Of a stretch of 55,505 nt of DNA, positions 1 to 10,335 are shown piece by piece. The notes below the pieces were generated by a model. The model was given only the letters and a program-made list of their open reading frames with translations, ran no database searches and was not told the DNA's origin. How positions within the stretch are numbered: position 1 is the stretch's first letter; the number at the start of each line of letters is the position of its first letter. Source of the stretch: Fonsecaea monophora (taxonomy: Eukaryota > Ascomycota > Eurotiomycetes > Chaetothyriales > Herpotrichiellaceae); the NCBI RefSeq assembly GCF_001642475.1, contig NW_019174087.1, positions 1 through 55,505 of the forward strand. Reading direction: 5' to 3'. The translations under genes were made by a program, and so were the position numbers.

Positions 1-33
1 ACCACCACCACCACCACCACCACCACCACCACC
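1..33. repeat. (ACC)11 microsatellite at window edge
   Basis: Eleven uninterrupted ACC units run from the first base, so the tract may continue outside the window. It lies in the non-coding region upstream of the MetE-like gene. Confidence 0.9.
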
Positions 34-578
34 CTGACTGAATTCCCCACAACACGAGGCTGTTGGGCCAAAAGGGGCTTGAGGGGGTATAGAATACGGA
101 GTATTCCTCTGTAGTATTGAGGCGGGGCTGGTGTAAGGTTGTGTAGGATGTGGGGAGTGGGATTGGACAAGTGGATTTGTATCTCTAGGAATTCTCCTAG
201 ACATCATTACTCGGTAGCCTGACAGGAGAACCGTACATGTCCATCCGGTATACTTATACACAGCTTGGAGGGGGTACAGTGCGAATGGCTCAAAGTCCAA
301 AAGTTTTTGTCAAGAATCCATGAACACGAGGAACTGGGGACCTCGCCCTCTCCCCCGTCCAATGGTAAGCTCCAGCGAAATAGGCGTCAACAGCAATGAC
401 CGGCGTCATGCATGTGAGGTCCAAGGGCGGGGAAAGGAAAAAAGAAAAAGGAAAATCTTGGGTGCTAGCCAGCAGCACACACGGTCGATTCTATTCTCAC
501 GACTCTCCTCGAAGTCCTTTTGTCTTTCTCTCTTCTCCAGGAACGACTCTTGATTACATACACAAGTGAAGATCCAAG
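34..578. other. Intergenic, upstream of MetE-like gene
   Basis: No gene is supported here. The stretch serves as promoter and leader of the MetE-like gene. It holds TACGGAGTA at 95-103, a motif that recurs elsewhere in the window. The last ~90 bases are pyrimidine-rich, as is usual upstream of fungal genes. Confidence 0.6.
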
Positions 579-1896
579 ATGCCAATCCCCACCGAAATCG
601 TCGGGAGTCTTCCTCGACCGGCGTACCTCCAAAAGGCCTTTGCCGACTACGACGCCGGCACCATCACGCGCGACGAGCTCGTCAAGGCCCAGGACCGGGC
701 GGTCGAGGACTCGTTGAAAAACCTCGCGGCGACCGGGGAGGCGTTGATCACCGACGGCGAGCAGCGGGCGAGTTCGTTCGCCACGTACCCCATCACCGAC
801 ACCCTCGGGGGCACGGGTCTGTCAGAGAATCTGGCTGCCGACGGGCAGTACTTTGCCATCTTTGACGATGGCCATCACCGGCAGCTGCCGCGCCTGGTCA
901 AGGGCCCCTTTCGGTACAAGACGTACGCCTACGAGAACCTGAAGCGGTCGATGCCCCTGGCCGGTGGACACGCCATGAAACAGGCCGTCATCGCCCCGTC
1001 CATGATGTACCTGCTGTACCCGCTCGATGGGTCCGTCGAGGGATACTCCCGCGAGGACTTTGAGAAGGACGTCGTCGCCGAGTGCGAAAAGGACATCCGC
1101 GGCTGTTTCGCCGCTGGGGCCAAGCGCGTGTCCATCGACTTTACTGAGGGTAGACTGGCCGCGAAGAATGACAAGAGAAACCCCTGGACGGGGAAGCATT
1201 TGTTGCAAAAGTTCATTGACCTGAACAACCAGGTGCTCGGTAAGTGGGTCTGATAGCTATGATGTTCATGGCGAGAAGAAATCCTTTTAGACGTAGAGAC
1301 AGGCACACAAGAGATGTGGTCGCACTTTGGCTGGTATACAAGTTTTTTGATATGTTACTAACATGAACTCCCCTCCCCCATGGGTGGTGGCGGTGGCGCG
1401 ATATACAGATCGATTCACACCCGAAGAACGCAAGAACATCGGCATCCACACCTGCCCCGGCGGGGACTGCGACTCGGTGCACTCGGCCGACGTCGACTAC
1501 CACGAACTGCTGCCGTCGCTGTTCCAGATGAACGCGGGCTACTTCCTGATCCAGCTGGCGTCGGAGAAGAACAAGACCAAAGTGTACGAGGAGATTGGGC
1601 GCACGATCCGCCGCGACGCCCAAGGTGTCAAGCAGGTCGCGTTTGTCGGCGTCGTCAACCCGCTCAACCCGGAAGTCGAGACGGCCGAGCACGTCTGCGA
1701 GGCCCTCGTCGAGGCGGCCAAGTACATCCCGCCGGACCAGCTGGGCGCCACCGACGACTGCGGCTTCAGCCCCTTCAGCATCGACGTCAAGCCCAAGCAC
1801 AAGAACAACCCGGACTATGCGCGCGAGGTCGCCTTTCAGAAGATCGCCAGCCGCGTCAAGGGGGCCAGGATGGCGAGTGAGCGGCTGGGGTTGTGA
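579..1896 (+). CDS. MetE-like (cobalamin-independent methionine synthase C-terminal fold) protein
   Basis: Two exons, 579-1239 and 1409-1896, join in frame across a 169-nt intron (GTAAGT...ACAG) to give 382 residues. The length matches stand-alone UROD/MetE-like proteins, about half of a full methionine synthase. An N-terminal GSLPRP motif (residues 9-14) is typical of the family. The zinc and thiol ligands of MetE appear intact: HTC gives His234 and Cys236, Glu273 follows in QLASE, and Cys338 sits in DDCGF. This supports a zinc-dependent methyltransferase acting on a thiol. The MetE N-terminal half is absent, so the methyl donor need not be methyl-tetrahydrofolate, and the substrate cannot be read from the sequence. 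No signal peptide is seen, so it is probably cytosolic. The start ATG directly opens the conserved motif region. The next gene follows on the same strand about 600 nt away. Confidence 0.88.
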
Positions 1897-2493
1897 GGTG
1901 TCGTCTATTTAGCACATGGATGGGGGATACATCCCAGATGGGAGCACACTAGACACATGTGTATCCCGTAATTACATAAAAGTCGAGGCAATCCCAAAAA
2001 GTTCATCCCAGTCTTCGGTTGTGGTCGCAAGCTATCCCTACGTGGGCTTATCTAGTACCATGAACATAGATCATGATCTTTGAACAATTTCGGAAAATCA
2101 ATAACAAAAGAGACTTGGCTAAATATGTGTGTAGGGTAAAGTACCTTGTACTCTGACATGCATGGGTTTGTCGATGTTCAGCCTTGCCCCCAGATGTTGT
2201 CGAGTCTCAGCCTTGCAGCCAGCCAGCCATATTCCCCGCCTGCTGCTGCGCCCTTGCTCGCTTGCTCGCCTCTCCCCATCTCTTGACAGACCACATTCCA
2301 ACCACGGTGTTATCTCCTCGCAACCTCAACATCTCCTCTATCATCCACTCCTGTACTCGTGCATATCCCCATCCAAAAATCCTCAAACCCGAAACTCCCC
2401 AACTTTGACACGAACGACAAGCGACCTCTCCTAAATCCTGCTTGCGTGCTTTGAACTTCACCTCCCCCTCAGAAGCGAGCAAGTACATAAACC
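1897..2493. other. Intergenic between MetE-like and SelK-like genes
   Basis: Nothing supported. It should contain the 3' end of the MetE-like transcript and the promoter of the SelK-like gene. The stretch from about 2220 is C/T-rich, as expected near a fungal transcription start. Confidence 0.5.
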
Positions 2494-2943
2494 ATGGATA
2501 AACCTCCTCCGTCTGCGAAACCGTCGCCGTCCCAGGGAAAAGCAAACTACGTGTCCTCGTCGGGCCATGTTCTAGAGAGGTAATTAATCCCCTGCTCCTC
2601 CTTCTCCGCTTCACCTCCTCTCGTTCTACAACCCCTTCCAGTCCACACTGTTCCCTATTCCATATAAATAGCTATATTCAGTTGATCTTTGGCCTTTGTT
2701 TAAACCTACCCATCTACCCCAGTCGTTCGTATGTGTGCATGTGCTGACTTATATATCAGACCACCCCTCTCCGCCCGCATCTCCCGCTTCTCTGACGACC
2801 TGTACAACTTCCTCGGCCTGTACCTTGTCTCCCTCTTCTCGCTGGACCCCTACACGGCCGCGCAGAACAGCCAGTTCAACACCCGCGGCCGGCCCAACGC
2901 GTATCAAGACCGTCCGCGCTGGGGTGCGGGGAGTACTACACGA

Positions 2944-2974
<31 letters not shown>

Positions 2975-3099
2975 GTAGTGGCAGTGGTGGTTCTTGGGGA
3001 AGAGGTGGAGGTGGTGGTGCCGGCGGTCCTGGCAGTGGGTCGAGGAGGATGGGAGGGATCGACGACGTGCGCGGCCCAGAGTGTGGAAGTTGTGGGTGA
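2494..3099 (+). CDS. Selenoprotein K-like protein, cysteine form
   Basis: Exons 2494-2579 and 2760-3099 splice in phase 2 (GTAATT...ATCAG) to give 141 residues. The order matches SELENOK: an N-terminal YVSSSGHVL block (residues 19-27, compare YVSSNGQVL), one membrane helix around residues 43-57, then a glycine-rich tail. It ends with RRMGG and a DVRGP block, matching RRMGR and LRGP of animal SelK. Animal SelK ends in Gly-Gly-Sec-Gly-Arg; this protein ends ECGSCG, with Cys137 and Cys140 forming a CxxC near the Sec position and a normal TGA stop after the last Gly. SelK is an ER membrane protein of ER-associated degradation and protein palmitoylation; the same location is inferred here. The glycine tail is partly encoded by (GGC)8. 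No selenocysteine is needed to read the gene. Confidence 0.82.
2947..2970 (+). repeat. (GGC)8 coding microsatellite
   Basis: Eight GGC codons in a row encode part of the glycine run of the SelK-like protein, followed by GGT and AGT codons. It could vary in length between strains without breaking the frame. Confidence 0.9.
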
Positions 3100-3842
3100 T
3101 TACTGCGGTCGAAAGAAAAAAAAATTGGGCACAATCCACAGTGAAGATACGATTGGTTTTCCCCCCTGAGTGGGACGAGGGTGGAAGAAAGGGAAATGAG
3201 ATCATACAAGAATAAGAGGAGAAGACGGTGTCCGATGCCCGAACCTCGACACTCGAGGAGAGCTGACAAAAAGGACGAGGACAACGACGAAGACATGGTT
3301 TCCCAGCTTCTTCTACTCGATGGTGGGGATATCGGTGGTTCGTCTCTCCCTCTCCGTCCAAGGCCCTGTCTGCCGGGACCCCCAAAGCATCGAACATTTC
3401 AAACCGGCAAAAACGACGGGGCTTTGAGAGACGGCACGCGATCGACGTGGACCGTTATCGCAAGGAGAGCCGGTCCACTCTCTCATGAGTGACGGAACTG
3501 CACCACCACCACCACCATCACTACAAACACAAGGGCATTTTTATAACGGAGCGCTGGAAGGGTTACTGAATGGGCGTAAGATATCAGGCAAATACACAAA
3601 GTAGTGTGATCCCAAACTGCAAAAAGCGGATCTCTACCAATGTGAAAGCGGGCAAATGTAGAAACGTATCAGCAACACTGGCCTGAAATTTCTTCGTTGT
3701 CGAGATATCGAGACATTCCCGATCAAAGAGGTCGTGGATAGATAGACAATGACCCAAAATATCCCTTCGCCCTCTTCACCTTCATACGTATATTATCCCA
3801 AGGAAAATATCAAGTACCGAATAATGCCCTAGCTCGTACAAA
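3100..3842. other. Convergent intergenic region
   Basis: Lies between the 3' ends of the SelK-like gene (+) and lipoyl synthase (-). I see no gene. A short CAC/ACC run occurs around 3501-3519. Confidence 0.5.
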
Positions 3843-5105
3843 TCAAATCTTTCCAATCTGCACCTCCTTCACGTCTATATCGCCCGCCAAATCGGCGGTC
3901 GCCGTCTCTCCCCTGCCAGCTCTCCTCTTCTTGAGGACATTCTCGATAAATGCTTCCCCGGCCTTGTAACTGCTCCGCACCAGCGGGCCGCTCGCCACGT
4001 ACAAGAAACCCATTTCCAGCGCCCGCACGCGCCACTGCTCAAAGACGTCCGGCGTCACGTACTCGTGCACGGGCATGTGTCTCTTTGTGGGACGCATGTA
4101 TTGGCCAAACGTGACCACGTCGACGTCGACGGCGCGCAACTCTCGCAGCGTAGCCCACAGTTGATCCTCGGTCTCGCCCAGGCCCAGCATGATGGATGTC
4201 TTGGTGATGAGACCTGGTTGTGCTGCTTTGGCGGCTTTCAACACGCTGAGCGATTGCCGGAATGTTGCTCGGCGGTCGCGCACCTGAGGCGTCAATGCCT
4301 CGACAGTCTCCACGTTGTGCGCATACACATCCAATCCTGACGTCGCAACAAGTTTGACCATGTCCAAATCCCCCGCGTAGTCGCCGGTAAGACACTCGAC
4401 CAGAATAGCGGGCGCCTTGGATTTTATTTTGCGCACCGTCTCTGCAAAGTGGTGCGCTCCTCCATCCGCCAGATCGTCTCGGTCAACACTTGTCAGAACG
4501 ACGTAGCCTAGACCCCACCGCGAAAGCGCTTCGGCCGTATGTTCTGGCTCATGCGGATCCAACGGAGGAGGAGCCTTTGACGTCTTGACACTGCAGAAAC
4601 GACAACCCCGGGTGCACGTATCGCCCATCAACATGATGGTCGCCGTGGCCGCGGACTTGGTGCTCCCTCCCCAGCAGTCGGAGATATTGGGACATCGGGC
4701 CTCCTCACACACAGTATGTAGATTCAGACCGCGCAAATCATTTTTGATCTTCTTGTAGGAGGAGCTGTCCGGGATCGGCGTCTTCAGCCACGAGGGCAGG
4801 CGGGTGATTTTTTTCTGCTTGCCCTTCGGCCCTACGAGGGCAGTCTTCAGGGCGTATGCTTCCGAGGGTTCCAATGGCGGCTCCTTGCCTGACACAAAGT
4901 CGGAAAACGAAGGCCCGGCATTGAGCTTGTCGGCGAAGGTGGTCGCACGCACTCGTGGCTTGCTGGTGGGGAGGTCATCAGTCGTGGTGGCGAATGTCCG
5001 CGATGCAATCGAGGCTGATGTCGAGGTGGCAGGAAGGAAGACTTTGAACGGAGAAGACCATGGATGGCCGTTGAGACAGCGGTAGCGGGGGACTGTAGTA
5101 GCCAT
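3843..5105 (-). CDS. LIP5: Lipoyl synthase, mitochondrial
   Basis: Uninterrupted 420-residue frame. The enzyme inserts two sulfurs into octanoyl groups on lipoyl-dependent proteins (pyruvate and 2-oxoglutarate dehydrogenases, glycine cleavage H protein) in mitochondria. Both iron-sulfur sites are complete. The auxiliary cluster has C-x4-C-x5-C at Cys133, Cys138 and Cys144, plus the C-terminal RSSY serine. The radical-SAM cluster has CxxxCxxC at Cys164, Cys168 and Cys171. The first ~50 residues are rich in Ser, Thr, Ala and Arg with almost no acids, fitting a mitochondrial presequence. I chose the ATG at 5105. The frame is open to an in-frame upstream ATG at 5180, and a 36-residue longer form cannot be excluded. 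The stop precedes convergent SelK-like sequence by about 740 nt. Confidence 0.96.
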   Translation of the reverse strand: MATTVPRYRCLNGHPWSSPFKVFLPATSTSASIASRTFATTTDDLPTSKPRVRATTFADKLNAGPSFSDFVSGKEPPLEPSEAYALKTALVGPKGKQKKITRLPSWLKTPIPDSSSYKKIKNDLRGLNLHTVCEEARCPNISDCWGGSTKSAATATIMLMGDTCTRGCRFCSVKTSKAPPPLDPHEPEHTAEALSRWGLGYVVLTSVDRDDLADGGAHHFAETVRKIKSKAPAILVECLTGDYAGDLDMVKLVATSGLDVYAHNVETVEALTPQVRDRRATFRQSLSVLKAAKAAQPGLITKTSIMLGLGETEDQLWATLRELRAVDVDVVTFGQYMRPTKRHMPVHEYVTPDVFEQWRVRALEMGFLYVASGPLVRSSYKAGEAFIENVLKKRRAGRGETATADLAGDIDVKEVQIGKI

Positions 5106-5560
5106 GGTCGAGGGTGATGGAGATGATGGCAATGGTCCTGGTTTGAGATGTAGCAGTGGCGGGACAAAGGGCGTTGACATATTCTTGCGGTTTGAATGGC
5201 TCAAACGGGTCAATGCCGCTTTTACAGCCCTATTTTCTCGTTGGCGGCAACAAAGCCGAGATCGGTCAGGCCTGCGATTTTGTGTCTACATATGAAAATT
5301 AAGCGACGTTGAACGACGGAGTATTCCATCTAACCACCACCTTGACCATGCTGCCATGCTGCCAGCCTCAACAGACTTGCGATCTCCCTTTTTTCACTCA
5401 TCACCGCTCCATGAACCTCGTACTGCCACTGCCAATCCCTCACGTCATGTTTGGAAGAATACTGGATCTTGCCCCACCGTCAGGCTGATCACCGATTTCG
5501 TCTTGCAGGGTTCGTATGGTTATTACGCCCGGATCGGCCAGCATCTTCCTTGGCCGCTTC
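5106..5560. other. Intergenic between LIP5 and DUF5519 gene
   Basis: This is the LIP5 promoter (minus strand) and the 3' flank of the next minus-strand gene. It carries ACGGAGTATTCC at 5314-5325, the same 12-mer as at 96-107. No gene is supported. Confidence 0.5.
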
Positions 5561-6464
5561 TTACGGTTTGATGACATCTTGCTCGCCGGTCATGAACATG
5601 ATGCTGGCCTTGATCAAGACACACAACACATCAAGCTCAGCCTGGTCCCGTGGAGCGTACACTATGAGGAAGGTGTCTCCAATACCCCACATATTCTTCA
5701 ACCCACCGAACCACCACGGCTGAGTTCTAGCACATCGATGCCGTTGAGCCCAACCCCGTTGGATGAGAATTTTTGCATCCGCTGGTGAGAAGTAAAGGTG
5801 CAGTGAAGTGTCTCCATGGATATGCCCTAATTCGCCGTTGGCGACGGTTGCAATTTGTGGTAAGTTGTCTGGCTCCGCAAGTATGCTCGGATGCACAAAG
5901 AGTGCATAGTGGTGTTTCTCGACAACCGAAACTCGTTGTTGCAGCAGGTTGGGATTTTGCTGGACAAACGACGAGAACATGTCAAGTACACGCTGGCCAA
6001 AGGTTAGTTTGGAGCCTCGACACCACCACATCACGGCAGTCTATCACATGGACTGCAAATACTTGGGGCTCACTCACCGAGTTCATTTCTTGACTGGGAC
6101 ACTGACTAAACTGCCTTTGAGGCGCGATGCCCAGAATGACTGGCCGTTCCCCTCTTCGAGCCGGCAGCGCCATGATCTCCTTGTGAGCACCATGGTCCGG
6201 ATAGTCTCCAGTCCACGTGGTATCCCGAACGGCGAGAGTGAACGGCCTGACCAGAATGTGGACTTTGAACCAGCCAAAGATGTCATGAGAGGGACCGCCA
6301 ACTCCCAGGGATTTGAAGAAGCGATAGTCTTGTATGCACCACCAGAGGAAACTGGCCAAAGAAAAAGCGACCGCGAGGTAAGGGAGTACCGGACTCACCC
6401 TCTGAAGGGCAAGAGCAGCGGGGGGATGAGGGTCGGTAACGTTGGGAAGGGTATAAACATCCAT
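5561..6464 (-). CDS. DUF5519 (fungal 'luciferase domain') membrane protein
   Basis: Two minus-strand exons, 6078-6464 and 5561-5992, join in phase 0 across an 85-nt intron (GTGAGT...GGCCAG, with a CTAAC branch site) to give 272 residues. A single membrane segment lies near residues 27-45. The rest matches the family I know as DUF5519: an 'ALPARRGERP' segment, then HIHGDTSLHLYFSPADA, a WAQRHR block, a predicted GDTFLIVYAPRD strand and a C-terminal FMTGE. Members are annotated as luciferase-domain proteins but no reaction is established, and the name should not be read as light emission. The start ATG is followed by the hydrophobic segment within 30 residues. A 2.6-kb gap separates it from the divergent BAG gene. 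Confidence 0.8.
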
Positions 6465-9093
6465 GGCTGGGAATATCGGAGAGGGTGAAAGAGTTGGGAA
6501 GGAAAGGAGGGAGAAAGCAATGGTCCTCGACAGGCAGTTTTATGTGCGAGAAGCGAGAGGTAGTGGGCGGTGTGACTATGGTCGACTCGAGGGATAGTCG
6601 AACGCCGACGGGTTCAGATTTCCTGGCTGCGTTGTTGAAATGCATGTGAGATCTCGAAAAGAGAAGGAGGTTGCACGTTGTTTTCGGGCACATAGCACGT
6701 ATCGGAAGACCTACCGCCAAACTAAAAAACCAACGGACGGTCAGTCTCACACAGTAGCAGGAGGAATTAAAGCGCAGTCCATTGGCAGAAGAGCCAGAGG
6801 AATGACGAGGCATCATGCTCTGATGTAGCAGGACCAGATTGTGGACCCTCATTTGTCTCTCGGGGGGATTGACTGATGCCCAGTGACGCAGGGCAGCCTC
6901 AGAATATGCGTGAGGTCACTTGGACACTGCACAATTTCTCGTATCGTCCTCCTCTTTCGAGACGTGCAGCTATCCATCAGCCCGCTTCTTTAGTTCGACT
7001 TCTCCGCAACGCGTGGGAGTGTAGGTCCTGGCCTGGCTTTCTCGAGGAATAGGCTATGAGAGACGGTGGGATAGCCGACGGTCTGTTTGGTAGGGGGTTT
7101 GTGCCTGGGACTGGGGGAGAAGAAGCTTCTATTCCTCTTCAGATCGAGAAAACAAACAGGTTCAGGGTCTCCCTTGGTATTTTTTGAGAAGAATGGTTGA
7201 GGACGTGGGGGGAAAGCCAACTCGAGCGTGGTGGGAGCGTGGGTTGTTCAAAGACGCAGGCCTGGAGTAACTTAGTTAGCTGCACTATGTCCGGAAAAAC
7301 CGGGACTTGCCTCGCCAGCCAGGCACCACCCACGGCACAACCAACCAAGCAGAACCCAGGCACCACCAGCACCACAGGATATGCTGAGCTCAACGCAGGA
7401 CTCTCCGCAGCTAAAAAGTCACGCGGGATGTTGACCTCAAGCACCTGAGGCACCCAAACGACGCCGCGCCATGACATCAGCCGGGGATGGTTAGTAGCCC
7501 TTGACCTCCTCTTCTCCCTGCGTTTTCCTCCGAGTTCATTGCCTGTGTGCCTGACCCTGTCAACTCCACGACGCGGTTGTGCTGGAGATGGAGCTGGAGC
7601 TACGTGATTTTTGTGTGGTTCGCGTGCAAGACAGGCGGGAGGAACTTCCAGGCACCAAAGACAGTTTGTGAGACCTTGGTGAGGTGTTCTTGCCACTAGG
7701 ATCGACGGAGAGTGCTCACGCGACGTGCAAAAAGGCTGACCGTATGACTACTGGTAGATTAAAATCGGAACACCATGAGGAAGAACTGCCCCGTCTGCGG
7801 CCGCGCCCTGCGGTGTATCGATTGTCTGGGATCTGATCCAACGGGGCTCGGTAGCGGATTCAACGATCCGAGTCCGGGGTAAATTGGCTTAAAACGAAGT
7901 CATGGTCAGAAATAGGCTGTGGCGATCGTTTACAAGTACTGCAGTAGACAGGACAAAAGGACAAAGGCAGTGGCAGAATTTAGGCGAAGGACTTTGGTGT
8001 TGCGGTGGTGCTGGAGGGTGGCATTGGTGAGGCTGAAAAATACTGGGTAAGAATCGCACATTGATGAGAAGAGGGCATCATTTCAACAAAACAGATGGAT
8101 TTCCTCTTAGCTGGATGGTCATCATTTATAATGATAATCTTCTGTTGTTGGACGCAATGGTGTCCGTATCCTCATTTTAGCATCAGTTGCTCCCAATGTT
8201 AGAGGCACCGCCATCGATATGAGTACTTTGGTGAGATCTGGGAGCGCGTGTGTCCGTGTCATTTCTCCTAAAATTGGATGAATTGATTCTCTCCAAATTG
8301 CAACATCATGGTGCGCTCTTTTTGCCCGAGACATGACAAACTTGGTTGACATTGGTGATGGTGAGAAACGCTCATAGTTTCAAATTCAGCAGCTCACATG
8401 TCGCATCGTATCGGCAAAACTATTTTTCCGCAACCGCATGTCTAGGCTCAGAGAAATCATCCCACCTGCGACGCCTGCGCTTCTGCCTCTCCTTTTCCCT
8501 CTACCTAGAAAAATCTTTTTCCCAAGGCCTGGACTCCAATCTCTACTACTGGTAGTTCTCCGAAGAAACTCCCCTTGAATGCCCGAGAAGTCAAACAACT
8601 ACCCAAAGTCCACTTGAACCCTGATTGATATAATTTCACGCACCACAACACCAACCAACACACCCACAATCTGCGTCATCCACCTCGATTTCTTCATCTC
8701 TATTGCCCGCCAGAGCCGAGCCTAAACCAGACTAACGGATTCGCACCCACCACCGACCAAACTGCGCCTGTTCAAAGGAGCGCATTCTCCCCCCTCCCCT
8801 GCGCCCAGGCCACCACCCAATCCACCAACTGCGGCGACTGGACTTGTCATATGGTGTGCTTTCCAATACAAAGTTGTTTTCGCCTTCATCCTTCCATCCC
8901 CTGCCTTGCCGATCCACGCTATTACATACACTCGGAGCTGGTGACGAACGTCGAGAGATCTGCCCTCGCGCTTCCTAAAGCACAGAAACTCCAGCTTTTC
9001 CCCCCCTTTCGCCATCCAAATAATCAGTGAATAGATCCATCGGGAAATTTCACACAATTCTTCAGCCTCCTCGATCAATCCAAGTCCTTCACC
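6465..9093. other. 2.6-kb gap between divergent genes
   Basis: No gene is firmly supported. Several ORFs of 60-190 codons occur on both strands, but they lack ATG starts in good context or recognisable domains. Two short plus-strand ORFs with ATG starts, 7287-7448 (53 residues) and 7775-7882 (35 residues, CxxC pairs), are the only ones I would test. The last ~500 nt are C/T-rich and probably include the BAG gene leader. Confidence 0.5.
7775..7882 (+). CDS. Possible small zinc-ribbon-like ORF
   Basis: A 35-residue ORF starts at an ATG in a favourable context (ACACCATGA). It has CPVCG at residues 5-9 and a second C-x2-C at residues 14-17 (CIDC), the spacing of a zinc knuckle or half ribbon, followed by a Gly/Pro/Asp-rich tail. 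I know no family with this exact sequence. It may be a genuine small protein, the first exon of a larger gene (the stop overlaps a possible GTAAAT donor), or chance. No neighbour suggests a role. Confidence 0.22.
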   Translation: MRKNCPVCGRALRCIDCLGSDPTGLGSGFNDPSPG

Positions 9094-10335
9094 GTGGCGT
9101 CCTCAAGCCTTCAGACTTGGTCTTCTGATCTCGTACGAAATCTCAACAACCTCGCCCAACCGATCCTTCGACACTTGCCGGCCGATTTTCACAACAACGT
9201 CAATCTTCTCCTGACAGAGTACTCCACCGCGTCCTACACGACCCTTGCTGCCCTCATCCTCTCCCTCGTCTATCTTGTTGCCCGCTATCTCATGAGTAGC
9301 TACGGTAGCTACGTCGCCTACGGTGGTCGTAGTGGGGGTTCGCCTTACACCAGCAACATCGTCGATCCGTACACTCGCAACCTGTCTAATCACTTTGAGT
9401 ACATTGACGCCGATCATGGCATGCTTCAAGAGCCGCATCGTCACTCTGTGTCCAGACTACATGAGGTGCCGATAGAAGACCCTGATGCTCCGGATGTCAT
9501 CCTTGTGCGATACATGGCCTCTCTGTTTCCTGTCGAATTCCCTCCATATTCCATCAGTGAGGAGACCGCCTATGTCGGTCAACTTCGAGAAGCCGTCGCC
9601 CGGTACTTGCAGACGGATCCCAGAAGAGTGCGACTGGTGTACAAGAAGCGCGACCTAAAGCACGATGGGTGGCCGTTGCGAAAATATAACATGAAGCAAA
9701 ACAGCGAGGTGGCAGCCATCAAGACCGAGGCGATACTGGACTACAGCGATAGAGATAGTCACTCATCGGGCGGTGAGGACGTTCCTGAGCAAAATCCTCG
9801 GCGCCGGCCCCGTGCTGCGTCTTCGGTCAGACATCGTAGCGACGAAAATCTGCCACAGCAGAGACCTGCGGCATCGTCCAGTTTTCTTCATCCCAACGGG
9901 CACGTTTCTTCTGGGACCACGTCCGAACGACAGTCTCGCACCAATTTAAGACCAGAGCCTGATGATCGGCCCGTGCGACGCGAGCCGTCTCGCACCCGGG
10001 GAACGTCACCTCGACCGTCGTCCACCCCGACACCTATTCCCACCTCACTGCCTGCGGCGGACCCGAACAGTCCATTGGGAAAGTTACAGGCCCTTTCGGA
10101 TAACTACCACGAGCAATGGCTTCCTCTCTGCCGCAAGTTCATCTCCAACCCCCCTTCTTCGGCGCAAGATCGGGAGAAAGAACACCGCAAGTTGAGTGAG
10201 AGCGTCATGACGCATATTATCCTGAAAGCGGACGCAATTGACGTGGATTCTACGGAAGCACGTGGATTTCGAAAAGGCCTTTTGAACGAGATCCAGGAGA
10301 CGATGAAGAAGATAGATGCGGTAGCCAAGGCTTGA
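9094..10335 (+). CDS. BAG-domain Hsp70 co-chaperone, membrane-anchored, GTG start
   Basis: A 413-residue frame with no intron. It has one hydrophobic segment at about residues 50-66 (LAALILSLVYLVARYL), a ubiquitin-like-looking region at about 110-215, a Ser/Pro/Arg-rich linker, and a C-terminal helical BAG domain at about 325-413. BAG domains bind the Hsp70 ATPase domain and promote nucleotide release. Yeast Snl1 is the ER-membrane relative. The start is unusual: the frame is closed by TGA at 9028-9030, has no ATG between there and 9292, and the natural start position reads CACC-GTG-GCG, an ideal context with GTG for ATG. The first in-frame ATG (9292, residue 67) lies immediately after the membrane segment, so starting there would give a soluble protein. 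I see no convincing upstream exon. A base change or sequencing error at 9094 is the alternative. Confidence 0.82.
   Translation: MASSSLQTWSSDLVRNLNNLAQPILRHLPADFHNNVNLLLTEYSTASYTTLAALILSLVYLVARYLMSSYGSYVAYGGRSGGSPYTSNIVDPYTRNLSNHFEYIDADHGMLQEPHRHSVSRLHEVPIEDPDAPDVILVRYMASLFPVEFPPYSISEETAYVGQLREAVARYLQTDPRRVRLVYKKRDLKHDGWPLRKYNMKQNSEVAAIKTEAILDYSDRDSHSSGGEDVPEQNPRRRPRAASSVRHRSDENLPQQRPAASSSFLHPNGHVSSGTTSERQSRTNLRPEPDDRPVRREPSRTRGTSPRPSSTPTPIPTSLPAADPNSPLGKLQALSDNYHEQWLPLCRKFISNPPSSAQDREKEHRKLSESVMTHIILKADAIDVDSTEARGFRKGLLNEIQETMKKIDAVAKA

Noticed and set aside
6283..6852. 189-codon minus-strand ORF
   Set aside because: Overlaps DUF5519 exon 1 in another frame. Shadow of the real gene.
7139..7696. 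185-codon minus-strand ORF
   Set aside because: No good ATG start, hydrophobic but no family, and covered by other open frames.
7775..7980. tRNA-like or hairpin RNA near 7800-7880
   Set aside because: No B-box and no cloverleaf could be drawn by eye.
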